From Chloroflexi bacterium CSP1-4 (GTDB taxonomy: Bacteria > Chloroflexota > Limnocylindria > Limnocylindrales > CSP1-4): a stretch of 64,000 nucleotides of DNA. Position numbers and translations under genes: made by a program. The DNA lies in contig LDXM01000002.1 of the NCBI GenBank assembly GCA_001443375.1, positions 62,001-126,000 of the forward strand, in the 5' to 3' direction. Under the pieces are notes generated by a model. It was given only the letters and a program-made list of their open reading frames with translations. It ran no database searches and was not told the DNA's origin. Of the stretch, positions 42,157 to 51,222 are shown in pieces (positions within the stretch are counted from its first letter, which is position 1; each line of letters opens with the position of its first letter).

Positions 42157-43146
42157 CTAGGCACCCTGGACGGCGACCTGCCGCGTGGCGATGGCCAGCA
42201 GGAGCAGCGCGCCGTTGTAGCCGACGTGCCCCGCGATCGACGCGGCGATGCCGTGGCGCTGGAAGGCCCAGCCGAGGACGATGCCGATGGGCAGGATGAC
42301 CGCGAACTGCAGGACGGCCGCGCCGGCCGCCTGACCGAACGTGACGCCGCTGACGTTGAGGACGTGGACGAGCGCGAAGAAGATCGCGCTGCGCACGAGC
42401 GCCCGCCGCGGCCCGATGTCCCGCTGCCAGGCCGTCTGCGCGAACCCCCGGAAGAAGAGTTCCTCCCCCAGCGGCGCCACGACCGCCACGGCGAGGACCA
42501 CGAGCAATGCCTCGAAGCGCGTCGCGACCGTCGGGATCCGCTCCGTCGGCTCCACGCCGAGGATGGTCGCCAGGACCCCGGCGAGGACGAGGACGGGGAT
42601 GACCACGGGGACGGTCACCGCCACGCCGAAGACGGCATCCCAGGCGATCCGCGCGATGCGGCCCGGCCCGGACGGCCAGCCCATCTCGGACCAGCGCAGG
42701 GCGCCCGTGCGCACCACGAGGAAGACGACCGTGACGAGGTACCCGGCGCCGACGACCAGGAGCCCGACGAGGAAGCCCGCTGCCCCGTCCGGGTCGAACA
42801 GGCCCACCAGCCCCAGTAGCAGCCCGCCGGCCGTGCCGATGGTGACCGCCACGCCGAAGGCGAGCGCTGGCGCCGGTCCGCGATACGCCTCGGGCGGGCG
42901 CCCGGCGGCGCGCGCCAGCACCTGGTAGCCGGAGCCGCTCGACAGCCCCAGCGCCAGGGCGATCAGGCCCAGCAGGACCAGCGCCCCGCGAGCATCCGGA
43001 TTGGCCTGGATGCCGATCAGGACGAGGGCGCCGCCGGCGAAGGAGAGGAGCCAGGCCAGGACGTAGAGGCCGGGAGCCGGGCGCCCCTCGAGGCTGAAGG
43101 TGCGGCCGCCGGGAACCTCGGACGGGCTGGGATCGGGCTCCGTCAC
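42157..43146 (-). CDS. CPBP-family intramembrane metalloprotease
   Basis: A 329-residue membrane protein with about eight hydrophobic segments. The C-terminal CPBP (Abi/CAAX protease) motifs are complete: APLGEELFFRGFAQ with the paired glutamates and arginine, FFALVHVLN with the second-motif histidine, and HVGYNGALLL with the last. Such proteins cleave within the membrane or self-protect against bacteriocins; the target is unknown. GTG 43146 overlaps the stop of the zinc-ribbon gene in GTGA, so the two are co-translated. Confidence 0.9.
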   Translation of the reverse strand: MTEPDPSPSEVPGGRTFSLEGRPAPGLYVLAWLLSFAGGALVLIGIQANPDARGALVLLGLIALALGLSSGSGYQVLARAAGRPPEAYRGPAPALAFGVAVTIGTAGGLLLGLVGLFDPDGAAGFLVGLLVVGAGYLVTVVFLVVRTGALRWSEMGWPSGPGRIARIAWDAVFGVAVTVPVVIPVLVLAGVLATILGVEPTERIPTVATRFEALLVVLAVAVVAPLGEELFFRGFAQTAWQRDIGPRRALVRSAIFFALVHVLNVSGVTFGQAAGAAVLQFAVILPIGIVLGWAFQRHGIAASIAGHVGYNGALLLLAIATRQVAVQGA

Positions 43147-43796
43147 CGCGGCCCGGAGGCGGTCCGGGGTTTCGGGGCCGGCTTCGCCTGCGCAGGCTCG
43201 ACGGCCTCGGCCGCCACCCGCCCAAGGGGCGTGATCGTGGTCGGGTCGAGGGTAGCCGAAACCCCACCCAGGGGCCGGGCCATGACCCGGCTGCGCGGAG
43301 CCTCACGCAACAGCTCGGGCCGCTCGAAGTCCTTGCCGCACCAGGCGCAGAGCGTCCAATCGAGTTCGACGAGCTTGGCGCAGTTGGGGCAGACGCGGCG
43401 CAGCCGATTGCGGCAGGACGGACAGATGATCCAGTCTCGCTCGACGCGTCGGTGGCAGCTGGCGCAGTGGGCCTGGGCCTCGACCTCGACGAGCATGGCC
43501 TCCTCGGCCAGCGCCCGCTCGTTGGCCTCGGCGAGCGTCTCCTTCGGGCGCACGATCCGATAGAGGACGGCGGAGAACGCGAAGAAGACCGGCGTGAAGA
43601 CGATGATCCACGCCGCGGCAAGGTAGGGCAGGACCGGGTTGGCCGTCCGGTGCGTCATGTCGCGGTAGGCCCAGAAGGCGGTGGCCAGCCACAACAGCAC
43701 GATGTAGATGCCGATGAGCTGAAAGCCGAGCTGGACGGTCGGGTCCTCCAGGAGCCCCTGGAAGAATTCGGCGATCGTGTCGAGGATGCCCTGCAT
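43143..43796 (-). CDS. Membrane protein with double zinc ribbon
   Basis: A 217-residue protein. Two transmembrane helices (LIGIYIVLLWLATAFWAY and YLAAAWIIVFTPVFFAFSA) precede a cytoplasmic region with four CxxC pairs: CASC, CPSC, CPNC and CAWC, spaced as two zinc ribbons. A Pro/Ala-rich tail ends it. Function unknown; the ribbons may bind protein or nucleic acid. It is co-translated with the CPBP protease, so it could be that protease's partner or substrate. A TACACT hexamer lies about 58 bases upstream. Confidence 0.82.
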   Translation of the reverse strand: MQGILDTIAEFFQGLLEDPTVQLGFQLIGIYIVLLWLATAFWAYRDMTHRTANPVLPYLAAAWIIVFTPVFFAFSAVLYRIVRPKETLAEANERALAEEAMLVEVEAQAHCASCHRRVERDWIICPSCRNRLRRVCPNCAKLVELDWTLCAWCGKDFERPELLREAPRSRVMARPLGGVSATLDPTTITPLGRVAAEAVEPAQAKPAPKPRTASGPR

Positions 43797-43853
43797 GACG
43801 TGTGGCTGATGGCCTCCGAGGACGTCGTCCGCGGCCGTCCGCGGAGCGGCGCG

Positions 43854-43859
43854 AGTGTA
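43854..43859 (-). promoter_or_regulatory. -10 element for the zinc-ribbon/CPBP pair
   Basis: TACACT on the minus strand, 57 bases before ATG 43796. Confidence 0.45.
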
Positions 43860-43904
43860 GCAGAGGGTCCTGACGCCGCCGCCGGCGCGCCGCTGACCCG
43901 GGCG

Positions 43905-44642
43905 TCAGGCGGCGGGCGGCGCCGGTTCCCGCCGGCCGAGGACGAGCAGGCCGCCGACCAGGGCCAGGGCACCGCCGAGGAGGAACAGCCAGACTCCCAG
44001 GCCGACATAGGCGAGGCCGTCGACGTGCGACCAGAAGAGGCCGCCTGCGAAGGCGCCCCACAGGGCGGGCAGCCAGCCCGTGCGCACGCGGGTGGCGATG
44101 GGAACGGGCTCGATGGCAAGGACGAAGAGGGCAAGGGTCGCCACGAAGGCGACGATCGTGCTGAACCGGGCAAGGCCCCAGGCATCGAACCAGCTGAAGC
44201 CCGCGAGCGGCGTCCAGGGCAGCACGAACGCGATGGCGGCGAGCGCCAGCCCGAGGACGGCCATCCGGCCGCCGAGCGTGGCCGGTACCTGCAGGGGCAG
44301 ATCACTGAGGAGGCCGGCCCGACCCGCGGCGGGCGGCGCGGCCGGGGCGGCGCCGGAGGGGAGCGCCTCGGAGGCGGCCCGCGTCGAGTACCACGAGTTC
44401 GGGCCGAGCTCCGGTCGCGTCGTCGGGTGGGGCGGAGCGATCGGAGCTGCCTCGTGGACCGGCGGGGCGGTCGGCGGCGGGAGGGCCGGCTCATCGAACA
44501 GCCCGGGCGTGGCGGCCGGCGGTGGGTGGGGATGCACGGCGCCGGTCACGGCGGCGATGACGGTGCCGCATTCCTGGCAGGTGAGGCGATCTTCGAGCAC
44601 CGGCGCGCCGCAGGCCGGGCACGTCGTCTGCGTGGCGTCCAT
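43905..44642 (-). CDS. Zinc-ribbon membrane protein, unknown function
   Basis: A 245-residue protein. An N-terminal zinc ribbon (CPACGAPVLEDRLTCQECG) and a Pro-rich linker of about 90 residues precede four transmembrane helices (for example LGLALAAIAFVLPW, TIVAFVATLALFVLAIE and YVGLGVWLFLLGGALALVGG). It belongs to a widespread style of bacterial zinc-ribbon plus membrane proteins without known role. Its ATG lies four bases after the stop of the next upstream gene, so it is probably in the same transcript. Confidence 0.8.
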   Translation of the reverse strand: MDATQTTCPACGAPVLEDRLTCQECGTVIAAVTGAVHPHPPPAATPGLFDEPALPPPTAPPVHEAAPIAPPHPTTRPELGPNSWYSTRAASEALPSGAAPAAPPAAGRAGLLSDLPLQVPATLGGRMAVLGLALAAIAFVLPWTPLAGFSWFDAWGLARFSTIVAFVATLALFVLAIEPVPIATRVRTGWLPALWGAFAGGLFWSHVDGLAYVGLGVWLFLLGGALALVGGLLVLGRREPAPPAA

Positions 44643-44646
44643 GCCC

Positions 44647-45597
44647 CTAGTCTCCGCCCGTCGTCCAGTCCCCCCGGGCGGTGAGCGCGCTTCCGCTCCA
44701 GAGCGCCGCCCGGAAGGCGGATACGACACCACCGAGCAGCAGCGTGCCCGTCCAGACCGCGACGAAGAGCAGCGTGGCACCGATGGCGCCGACCGTCGCG
44801 GCAACACGCTCGAAGTCGATGACGGCGCCGGTCAGGTACGCGTCTCGCGCGCCGGCCCAGGCGATGAACACCGCGATCATGGCGGGGGCGAGGACGACCA
44901 CGGCCAGCAGCCAGCCCGTGGCGGCGGTGGCCACGGCGCCGAGGAGCCGGCGACCGAGCGGCCGCCCGGGCTCTGCCCCCTCCACGCCGCGCAGCAGGAC
45001 GCGCCGCGACAGCACCCCGTTGAGGGCCTCGGCCAGGACGAGTGCGGCGACGAGCAGCGTGAGCGGCCACGCGGCGCCGGCCGCCGCGCGCAGGGGGAGC
45101 GGCACGGCGAGGTCGCCTGGCAGAAGGATCTCCTCGCGCACGACCTGGACGATGCGGCCGAGCGAGACGGCCGCGGCCGCCATGGCCGGCAGGAGGGCCA
45201 CGAGTTCGACGCCGACGAGGGCCACGATCGGGCGGCGCCACCCCTGGGGGAGTCGGCGGCCGGCGCGGAGTTCGGCCGTCTCGGGGTCCGCGACGAAGCG
45301 CTCGAAGAGGGCGGCGTCGATCCACGCGGCGGCGAAGAGGCCGGCCAGGCAGAGCCCGGCGACGAGGACGAGTCCGGCCGCGACGGCCGCGAGCAACGGC
45401 CCTTCGAGGCGGCCGGTGTTCACGACGGCCGGGCCGAGCAGCGTAGTGATGCCGACGGGGCTGGGCAACGTCACGATGGGCAGGGCGAGGAGCACGAGGC
45501 CGCCGCGCACCAGGAAGCCGGCGCTCCCGAGCAGCCAGAGGGACGGCTCGGCGACCACCACCGACAGCGCGGCGCCGACCATGCGAGCGACGCTCAC
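44647..45597 (-). CDS. Polytopic membrane protein, unknown function
   Basis: A 316-residue protein with about six hydrophobic segments (LWLLGSAGFLVRGGLVLLAL, LLAAVAAGLVLVAGLCLAGL, WLLAVVVLAPAMIAVFIAWA, LLFVAVWTGTLLLGGVVSAF). The charged loop around ERFVADPETAELRAGRR lies between helices. I do not recognise a family with certainty; no catalytic motif is visible. GTG 45597 overlaps the upstream stop in GTGA, coupling it to the small protein at 45594-46070. Confidence 0.75.
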   Translation of the reverse strand: MSVARMVGAALSVVVAEPSLWLLGSAGFLVRGGLVLLALPIVTLPSPVGITTLLGPAVVNTGRLEGPLLAAVAAGLVLVAGLCLAGLFAAAWIDAALFERFVADPETAELRAGRRLPQGWRRPIVALVGVELVALLPAMAAAAVSLGRIVQVVREEILLPGDLAVPLPLRAAAGAAWPLTLLVAALVLAEALNGVLSRRVLLRGVEGAEPGRPLGRRLLGAVATAATGWLLAVVVLAPAMIAVFIAWAGARDAYLTGAVIDFERVAATVGAIGATLLFVAVWTGTLLLGGVVSAFRAALWSGSALTARGDWTTGGD

Positions 45598-46070
45598 CCG
45601 GGACGGCCCGCCGCCTGGATCGCCCGCGCAAAGGCCTCGAGCGCCTCGGTGGCCAGCGCGTTCGGACGCATCGTGGCCGCCCGGACGGGGTCCCAGCGGA
45701 TGGCCAGCTGGACGATGAGCGGCCGCTCCCAGGGCTGTGTCTCGTCCGCTGCCGGATGGAGCTTCAGGCGCACCAGCTGGCGGCCATGTTCCTCGCCGAT
45801 CAGCCCTGCGAGGGCGCCGGCGAAGACGGGTCCCATGACCGTGAGCGGCGGCGCCGGGGGTGGCCCGGCACGTGGCGCGACGCGGGAGGTGTCGATGATG
45901 CCGGCGTCGTCGAACGCCCACAGATGGGTCATCCACCAGCCGTCGTCAGTCTCGCTGGGACGGCCCATGCCGATGGCGACCGGATCGCCGGGGTCGCTCG
46001 GGCCCGCGTGGAGGCGGATCGTGCGCTCGCGCAGGAACGAGGGACCCGGCACGGGGAGACGGACGGCCAT
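45594..46070 (-). CDS. Conserved-looking hypothetical protein, 158 residues
   Basis: A soluble protein without signal peptide or membrane segment. It starts RLPVPGPSFLRERTIRLHAG and has WWMTHLWAFDDAGIIDTSRV and VQLAIRWDPVRAATM. I do not recognise it. The frame is credible because it is coupled by a four-base overlap to the membrane protein gene and has a TAGACT hexamer six bases before its ATG. It probably works with that membrane protein. Confidence 0.65.
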   Translation of the reverse strand: MAVRLPVPGPSFLRERTIRLHAGPSDPGDPVAIGMGRPSETDDGWWMTHLWAFDDAGIIDTSRVAPRAGPPPAPPLTVMGPVFAGALAGLIGEEHGRQLVRLKLHPAADETQPWERPLIVQLAIRWDPVRAATMRPNALATEALEAFARAIQAAGRPG

Positions 46071-46076
46071 CGGCCC

Positions 46077-46082
46077 AGTCTA
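46077..46082 (-). promoter_or_regulatory. -10 element for the 46070-43905 run
   Basis: TAGACT on the minus strand, six bases before ATG 46070; leaderless arrangement. Confidence 0.5.
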
Positions 46083-46087
46083 GGCGC

Positions 46088-46660
46088 TCAGGCGGGGGGC
46101 TCTGGCTCCTGGCGGGCCTCGACCTCGACTTCTTCCTCGGGGAGCGGCGGCTCCCTGGTCGCGGCGGCGCGGCGCGCCTCGAGCTCCAGCTCGCGCATGA
46201 CGCGCCGCACCTCGTCGTCGGGCGGGCGGAGGGCGGCTTCGATCTCCGCCGCGGCGGGCGCCGGGACCGGGGCCACCGGCGGACCGGAGCGCGGTGAGGC
46301 CAGCATCGTCTCGCCCCGTCGGGCGGCCTCGCGCTGGCGCTTCACCTCGGCCAGCTCGAGCAGGTGCGCGGCCTCCTCGGAGAGCGTGGTGACGCCCGGC
46401 ACCACGATCGAGTCATCGGCCGGCTTGAGGTTCGCGTCGCAGTGCGGGCACCGCTCGAGGTCCGGACCCGGCAGCGGCTGGTTGCACCAACCGCAGACGA
46501 GCGCCTGCGGTTTCGTCTCGCCGAAGGTGAGGACCTCGGGGTCGAGCGTCGGCGCGAAGGCCTCATCGACGGCCAGGGCGTCATGGGCAGGCTCGACCGA
46601 GGACTCGCTCGGCTCGGGTGCGGTCTCGTCGCCCGCGACGGCGGGCTTCTCCTCGCTCAT
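46088..46660 (-). CDS. Zinc-ribbon protein with charged C-terminal helix
   Basis: A 190-residue soluble protein. An acidic start leads to a zinc ribbon (CGWCNQPLPGPDLERCPHCD, residues 56-75). A predicted helical stretch follows (LSEEAAHLLELAEVKRQREA), then a Pro/Ala linker and a second charged helix (DEVRRVMRELELEARRAAA). No family assigned. It is the third zinc-ribbon protein in this 4-kb neighbourhood. A TAGAGT hexamer lies seven bases before ATG 46660. Confidence 0.7.
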   Translation of the reverse strand: MSEEKPAVAGDETAPEPSESSVEPAHDALAVDEAFAPTLDPEVLTFGETKPQALVCGWCNQPLPGPDLERCPHCDANLKPADDSIVVPGVTTLSEEAAHLLELAEVKRQREAARRGETMLASPRSGPPVAPVPAPAAAEIEAALRPPDDEVRRVMRELELEARRAAATREPPLPEEEVEVEARQEPEPPA

Positions 46661-46667
46661 GGCGCGG

Positions 46668-46673
46668 ACTCTA
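46668..46673 (-). promoter_or_regulatory. -10 element for the 46660 zinc-ribbon gene
   Basis: TAGAGT on the minus strand, seven bases before ATG 46660. Confidence 0.45.
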
Positions 46674-46708
46674 GCGACTCCCGTGCCGGTACGCGAGTCC
46701 TCCGAAGG

Positions 46709-48352
46709 TCACTCCCATTCGATCGTCGCGGGCGGCTTGGAGCTGATGTCGTAGACGACGCGGTTGACGCCGGGGACCTCGTTGACGATGCGCGAGCTGA
46801 TCTTGCCCAGCACGTCGTAGGGCAGCTTCGCCCAGTCGGCGGTCATGCCGTCCTCGGACGTGACGGCGCGGATGGCGACGACGTTCGCATAGGTCCGCCC
46901 GTCGCCCATCACGCCCACGCTGCGCACCGGGGTGAGGATGGCGAACGACTGCCAGACGCTGCGGTAGAGCCCGGCTGCCTTGATCTCGTCGATGACGATC
47001 CAGTCGGCCTCGCGCAGCGTGTCGAGCCGCTCGGCGGTGACCTCGCCGATGATGCGGATGGCCAGCCCCGGGCCGGGGAACGGCTGGCGGTTGACCATGA
47101 CCTCGGGCAGCCCGAGCTCGAGCCCGACCGCACGCACCTCGTCCTTGAACAGGTAGCGCAGGGGCTCGATGAGCTGGAAGCGCAGGTCGGCCGGCAGGCC
47201 CCCCACGTTGTGGTGCGTCTTGATCTTCTGGGCCGCCTTCGTCTCCGGCGCCGTCGACTCGATGACGTCGGGATAGAGCGTGCCCTGGGTCAGGAAGTCG
47301 ATCCGGCCGATCCTCGCCGCCTCCTCCTCGAAGACGCGGATGAACGCGTCGCCGATGATGCGCCGTTTCTCCTCGGGGTCCTCCACGCCGGCCAGTCGGG
47401 CCAGGAAACGCTGGCGAGCGTCGACCATGACCAGGCGCATGCCGAGGTTCTGCTCGAAGGTCACCCGGAGCAGCTCCGACTCCCGCTTGCGCATGAGGCC
47501 GTGATCGACGTAGATACACGTGAGCCGGTCCCCCACCGCCCGATGCACGAGCGCCGCCGCGACCGCCGAATCCACGCCGCCCGAGAGGGCGCAGATGACC
47601 TTGCCGTCCGATCCGGTCCCGCGCGCGTGCGCCTCCACGCGGGCCTTGATCGCGGCCACCGTGGACTCGATGAAGCTGGCCGGTGTCCACGTGGCCCGGG
47701 CGCCGGCGATGCCCAGTACGAAGTTGCGCAGCACGTCGCGGCCGCACGGCGTGTGCGCGACCTCGGGGTGGAACTGGATGCCGTAGAGGCCGCGCTCCGG
47801 GTCGACCAGGCCGGCGTAAGGCGTCGAATCGGTCTGGGCCGTGGCGCGGAAGCCTGCCGGAAGGCGCGTGATCGAGTCGCCATGGCTCATCCAGACCGGC
47901 TGCTGGCGCTCCAGGCCGGTGAAGAGGCTGTCGTCCGCCGTGATCGTGACCGTGGCGGGGCCGTACTCGCGGCGAGCGACGGGGAGCACGTCGCCACCCA
48001 GCTCGCGGGCCATCAGCTGCGCCCCGTAGCAGATGCCGAGGACCGGGATGCGGCCGCTCCAGATGCCCGGGTCGGGCCGGGGCGCATCGTCGTCGTAGAC
48101 CGAGGAAGGCCCCCCGGAGAGGATGATCGCCGTCGGGCGGCGGCGCTCGATCTCGGCCCAGGGCGTGTCGTGCGGGAGCAGCTCCGAGTAGACGTGCAGC
48201 TCGCGCACGCGGCGGGCGATCAGCTGGGCGAACTGGCTGCCGAAGTCGAGGACGATGACGGTGTCCGGCTCGATGACCTGGGGCGAGCCGGGGGCGCCGG
48301 CCCCAGGGCGGTCCTGTGCCGAGCGCTCGGGCGGCGGCGCGTCGAGCGCCAC
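46709..48352 (-). CDS. guaA: GMP synthase (glutamine-hydrolysing)
   Basis: Converts XMP to GMP using ATP and glutamine. The glutamine amidotransferase domain has [19 protein letters not shown], the nucleophile Cys in [12 protein letters not shown] and the His-Glu pair in QFHPEVAHT. The ATP pyrophosphatase domain has the P-loop [29 protein letters not shown] and [10 protein letters not shown], and the dimer domain ends KPPATIEWE, the normal terminus. From GTG 48352 it is 547 residues, with about 30 residues before the conserved start. A ribosome site (GAGGAGG, 48482-48488) and a -10 hexamer lie further upstream, which points to an earlier, perhaps CTG 48472, start. With guaB3 at 51287 it covers IMP to GMP. 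Confidence 0.96.
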   Translation of the reverse strand: MALDAPPPERSAQDRPGAGAPGSPQVIEPDTVIVLDFGSQFAQLIARRVRELHVYSELLPHDTPWAEIERRRPTAIILSGGPSSVYDDDAPRPDPGIWSGRIPVLGICYGAQLMARELGGDVLPVARREYGPATVTITADDSLFTGLERQQPVWMSHGDSITRLPAGFRATAQTDSTPYAGLVDPERGLYGIQFHPEVAHTPCGRDVLRNFVLGIAGARATWTPASFIESTVAAIKARVEAHARGTGSDGKVICALSGGVDSAVAAALVHRAVGDRLTCIYVDHGLMRKRESELLRVTFEQNLGMRLVMVDARQRFLARLAGVEDPEEKRRIIGDAFIRVFEEEAARIGRIDFLTQGTLYPDVIESTAPETKAAQKIKTHHNVGGLPADLRFQLIEPLRYLFKDEVRAVGLELGLPEVMVNRQPFPGPGLAIRIIGEVTAERLDTLREADWIVIDEIKAAGLYRSVWQSFAILTPVRSVGVMGDGRTYANVVAIRAVTSEDGMTADWAKLPYDVLGKISSRIVNEVPGVNRVVYDISSKPPATIEWE

Positions 48353-48515
48353 CTCGAGGTAGGCCTCGACCTCGGCGTCGTCCGGCGCGAGAACGCGATG
48401 GCCGGCGTTGGCCGGCGCGCCGTGGACCGTGGTGCCGCGCTTCGGGCGCAGCGGCCGCTCGTGGTCCGCCAGGGCCGATGACCTCCTCGCTCGCGTCGGG
48501 GCGACGTTTCCGTCC

Positions 48516-48521
48516 AGTCTA
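48516..48521 (-). promoter_or_regulatory. -10 element for guaA
   Basis: TAGACT on the minus strand. The predicted RNA would start near 48509, and GAGGAGG follows at 48488-48482. The only in-frame near-start codon at normal distance from that ribosome site is CTG 48472. Confidence 0.45.
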
Positions 48522-48767
48522 GCCGAGGCGCTCCGCTCCGGCCGGGTCCCGCCCCAGCTGCGTTGCCACTGACTTGCGCGAATGCCTGCAGCGGTAGCCG
48601 GTGCGATCGGAGGCCGGTGCGCCCGGACGCGTGACGGTTGCGTACGCACCATGGCGTTGGTCATGGGCCAGCCGCCCGGACGACACGTCGCCCCGGCTAC
48701 GGCTTCCGCGAGTGGCGTATGTCATGGGCGGGCCGGCCGCGGTCCCGGCCGATGGGTATCGGACGTC
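48522..48767. other. Gap between guaA promoter and the cyclase gene
   Basis: 246 bases with no supportable gene. A plus-strand frame is open through it into the cyclase, but it has no conserved features. Several ATG triplets occur (48651, 48663, 48723) and the cyclase could start at one of them. Confidence 0.5.
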
Positions 48768-50504
48768 ATGAACAAGTACACCGTCTGGACGCACGGCGGG
48801 GCGAGCGCGCACGATGCGCCCATGACGCTCCGTCGTGTATCCCCGGCGATCGCGTGGGCCGCGGCCGGCAGCGCGGCCGCGCTGCTCCTCGGCTGGATCG
48901 GGGCGACGGGCAGGCACGCCTCGGTCGTGGCGCCCCTCGAGTTCAGCGCCATCGCCATCGCCTACTTCGCGGCCGGGGGGGTCGCCTGGCGCCGGCGACC
49001 GGAGAACCATACCGGCCGCCTGATGATGGGCGTCGGCGCCGGCATCCTCGTAGCGATGGCACGCAACGTCCCCCTCGACATCGTCACCGTGCTGGCGCGG
49101 ATGCAGCTCGGTCTCAACGAGGTGATCCTCGCCTACCTGCTGCTGGCATATCCGGTCGGACGGCTGGGACCGGGCCTGGAACGCGCCGTCGTGCGCGTCA
49201 TCGTCGCCGTGTACGTGGTCGTGGCGGCGCTGCAGCTCGTTACCGTCGACACGAGCTCCGATCCCTACTGCCTGGGCTGCCCACCAAACCCGTTCCGGAT
49301 CGTCGCCACACCCGGGGGTGTCACGACCGCCCTCGTGTTGCTCACGAGCGGCGTGCTCGGCACGGTGGTGGTCCTTCTGCTCGTTCGGCGCTGGCTGCTC
49401 GCCATGCCCGCGGCCCGCCGGATGCTCGCGCCGGTCATCTTCGCAGGGATCCTGGAGGCCGCTGGCGTGGCGACGCGAGCGCTGACCGTTTCCGATCCCG
49501 CTGGCGCGGCACTCATCTCGCGCATCTCGTTCCTGTTCGGGATCGTCGTGCCCTTGGCGCTGCTGGTCGCCTTCCTGCGGGCCCGGATGGACCGCACGCA
49601 GGTCGCCGATCTGGTCGTGGAGTTCGGCCGCCCGCAGAGCCGCGAGCAGATGGAAACGGCGCTCAGGGCTGCTCTTCGCGACCCGACCCTGTCGGTCGCC
49701 CTGTGGTCGGATTCCGCGAGCGCCTATCTCGATCGTGATGGGCGAGCCGTGGCCCTCCCCGAGCCGGAGTCGAACCGCGCGGTGACGCCGCTCGAGCACC
49801 GCGGCCGGCCGCTCGCCGCGATCCTCCACGATGCAGCGCTGCTCGACGAGCCACGGCTGATCGGCGCCGCAGCGGCCGCACTGGGGATGGCCGTGGAGCG
49901 CGATCGGCTCGAGTCGAGCCTGCGGGCGCAGGTCGCCGATGCCCGACGCCTGCCGCGCGGCCAGGTGACCCTCCTCTTCGCCGACATCGAGGGCTCGACG
50001 GGGCTCGCCGAGCGCCTGGGCGAGCGGTGGCCCGACACGCTCCTCGAGGTGCGCCGCCTCGTGGCCGGGCTGGTGCGGCGGGCCGGTGGCGTCGAAGTCG
50101 ACGCGCGCGCCGACGAGTACCTCGCCGTCTTCACCGAGGCGGACGCGGCCGTCCATGCATCGCTCGCCATCCAGCGCGGCCTCTCCGCCCGAGCCTGGGC
50201 CGGCGACGAGCGCGTGCGCCTGCGTATCGGACTGCACGCGGGCGAGCCGGAGCTGAGCGATGAGGGCTACGTGGGCGCCGAGGTGCACCGCGCGGCACGG
50301 GTCGGGTCGGCCGGACACGGCGGCCAGGTCGTCCTCTCCGAGAGCGCCCGCCTGGCGCTCGGCGACGACCTGCCCATCGACGCCGACCTCGTCGCCCTCG
50401 GGGAGTTCCGGCTCCGCGGCCTCGACCGTCCCGAGCGCCTGCACCAGCTCGTCGTGCCCGACCTGCCGCGCGAGTTCCCGGCGCCGAGGGCGGATCCCGC
50501 TTGA
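48768..50504 (+). CDS. Membrane-bound class III adenylate/guanylate cyclase
   Basis: A protein of about 578 residues from ATG 48768; ATG 48822 is also possible. The N-terminal half has about eight hydrophobic segments. A GAF-like or linker region (SREQMETALRAALRDPTLSV) leads to the C-terminal cyclase domain. The metal-binding Asp is in LLFADIEGSTGLAERLG; the second is in DARADEYLAVF. The usual substrate-selecting Lys position reads D (VEVDARADE), and the transition-state Asn-x3-Arg reads His-x3-Arg (VHRAARVG). These changes occur in other actinobacterial/chloroflexotal cyclases, so activity is plausible but the substrate is open. Confidence 0.87.
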   Translation: MNKYTVWTHGGASAHDAPMTLRRVSPAIAWAAAGSAAALLLGWIGATGRHASVVAPLEFSAIAIAYFAAGGVAWRRRPENHTGRLMMGVGAGILVAMARNVPLDIVTVLARMQLGLNEVILAYLLLAYPVGRLGPGLERAVVRVIVAVYVVVAALQLVTVDTSSDPYCLGCPPNPFRIVATPGGVTTALVLLTSGVLGTVVVLLLVRRWLLAMPAARRMLAPVIFAGILEAAGVATRALTVSDPAGAALISRISFLFGIVVPLALLVAFLRARMDRTQVADLVVEFGRPQSREQMETALRAALRDPTLSVALWSDSASAYLDRDGRAVALPEPESNRAVTPLEHRGRPLAAILHDAALLDEPRLIGAAAAALGMAVERDRLESSLRAQVADARRLPRGQVTLLFADIEGSTGLAERLGERWPDTLLEVRRLVAGLVRRAGGVEVDARADEYLAVFTEADAAVHASLAIQRGLSARAWAGDERVRLRIGLHAGEPELSDEGYVGAEVHRAARVGSAGHGGQVVLSESARLALGDDLPIDADLVALGEFRLRGLDRPERLHQLVVPDLPREFPAPRADPA

Positions 50505-50603
50505 AGCCGGTCGGACACTCCCTCCGCCGCGGTCAGCTCGACATCCCAGCCACGATCGGGACCCCTGCCCCATGACAACGGGACAGCCGTCCGCCCAACA
50601 TGG

Positions 50604-50620
50604 CAGCCGAAGATCGGCTG
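50604..50620. terminator. Perfect hairpin downstream of the cyclase gene
   Basis: CAGCCGA-AGA-TCGGCTG, 7-bp stem and 3-base loop, about 100 bases after the cyclase stop in the 242-base gap before the SRPBCC gene. Probable transcript end; no U-tract. Confidence 0.4.
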
Positions 50621-50746
50621 GGTGACCCGTTGGCGTCCCACGCGCGACAACGGCGCGAGCGGGCCGAATGCTGTGACGCAGCGCGCTGACATGAGCCTCT
50701 GCCCGCCCGGCCGTCTCCCGCTCATGTCGCGCCGGAGGAAGAGTGC

Positions 50747-51205
50747 ATGGGACATCTGCGCGAGAGCTTCCACATCAACGCCCCGATCGATCACGTCTGG
50801 GACCTGGGCGCCGACGCTCGGCGCATGCCGGAATACGATGCGAACACGATCGAGGTCCAGGACTGCCCCGATCGGATCGACTGGGTCGGGGCGAAGTACA
50901 CGAGCGTCTCCAGGGTCATGGGCCGACGCCTGACCGGAACCAATCTCACGACGAAGGTCGACAGGCCACGCTTGATCGAGCAGGAGATGGAGCTTCCCGG
51001 CGGCGGCCACGCGAAGATCACCATCGAGCTCGCTGAATCCGGCGGGGGGACGGACCAAACGATGACCATCGACTACCAGCTGCCGGGCGGCCTGTTCGCC
51101 GGCGTGGCGGAGAAGCTCCTCTCCGGCTCCATCGAGCGAGATATCCGCCACTCCAACGAGAACTTCAAGGCGCTCTGCGAGGCGACGGTCCCGGTCCACG
51201 CCTGA
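50747..51205 (+). CDS. SRPBCC-family (START-like) protein
   Basis: A 152-residue soluble protein of the polyketide-cyclase/Bet v1-like fold, with a deep cavity for a hydrophobic ligand. Typical are the opening ESFHINAPIDHVWDLGADA and the long C-terminal helix region ERDIRHSNENFKALCEA. The ligand is unknown. ATG 50747 is supported by GGAGGAAG just upstream. It stands alone on the plus strand and ends before a strong hairpin shared with guaB3. Confidence 0.85.
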   Translation: MGHLRESFHINAPIDHVWDLGADARRMPEYDANTIEVQDCPDRIDWVGAKYTSVSRVMGRRLTGTNLTTKVDRPRLIEQEMELPGGGHAKITIELAESGGGTDQTMTIDYQLPGGLFAGVAEKLLSGSIERDIRHSNENFKALCEATVPVHA

Positions 51206-51222
51206 CGGCCGATCGCGTCCCC

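Noticed and set aside
44080-46083. 667-codon open frame on the plus strand
   Set aside because: Lies opposite three credible minus-strand genes and reads low-complexity Arg/Gly/Glu; no domain.
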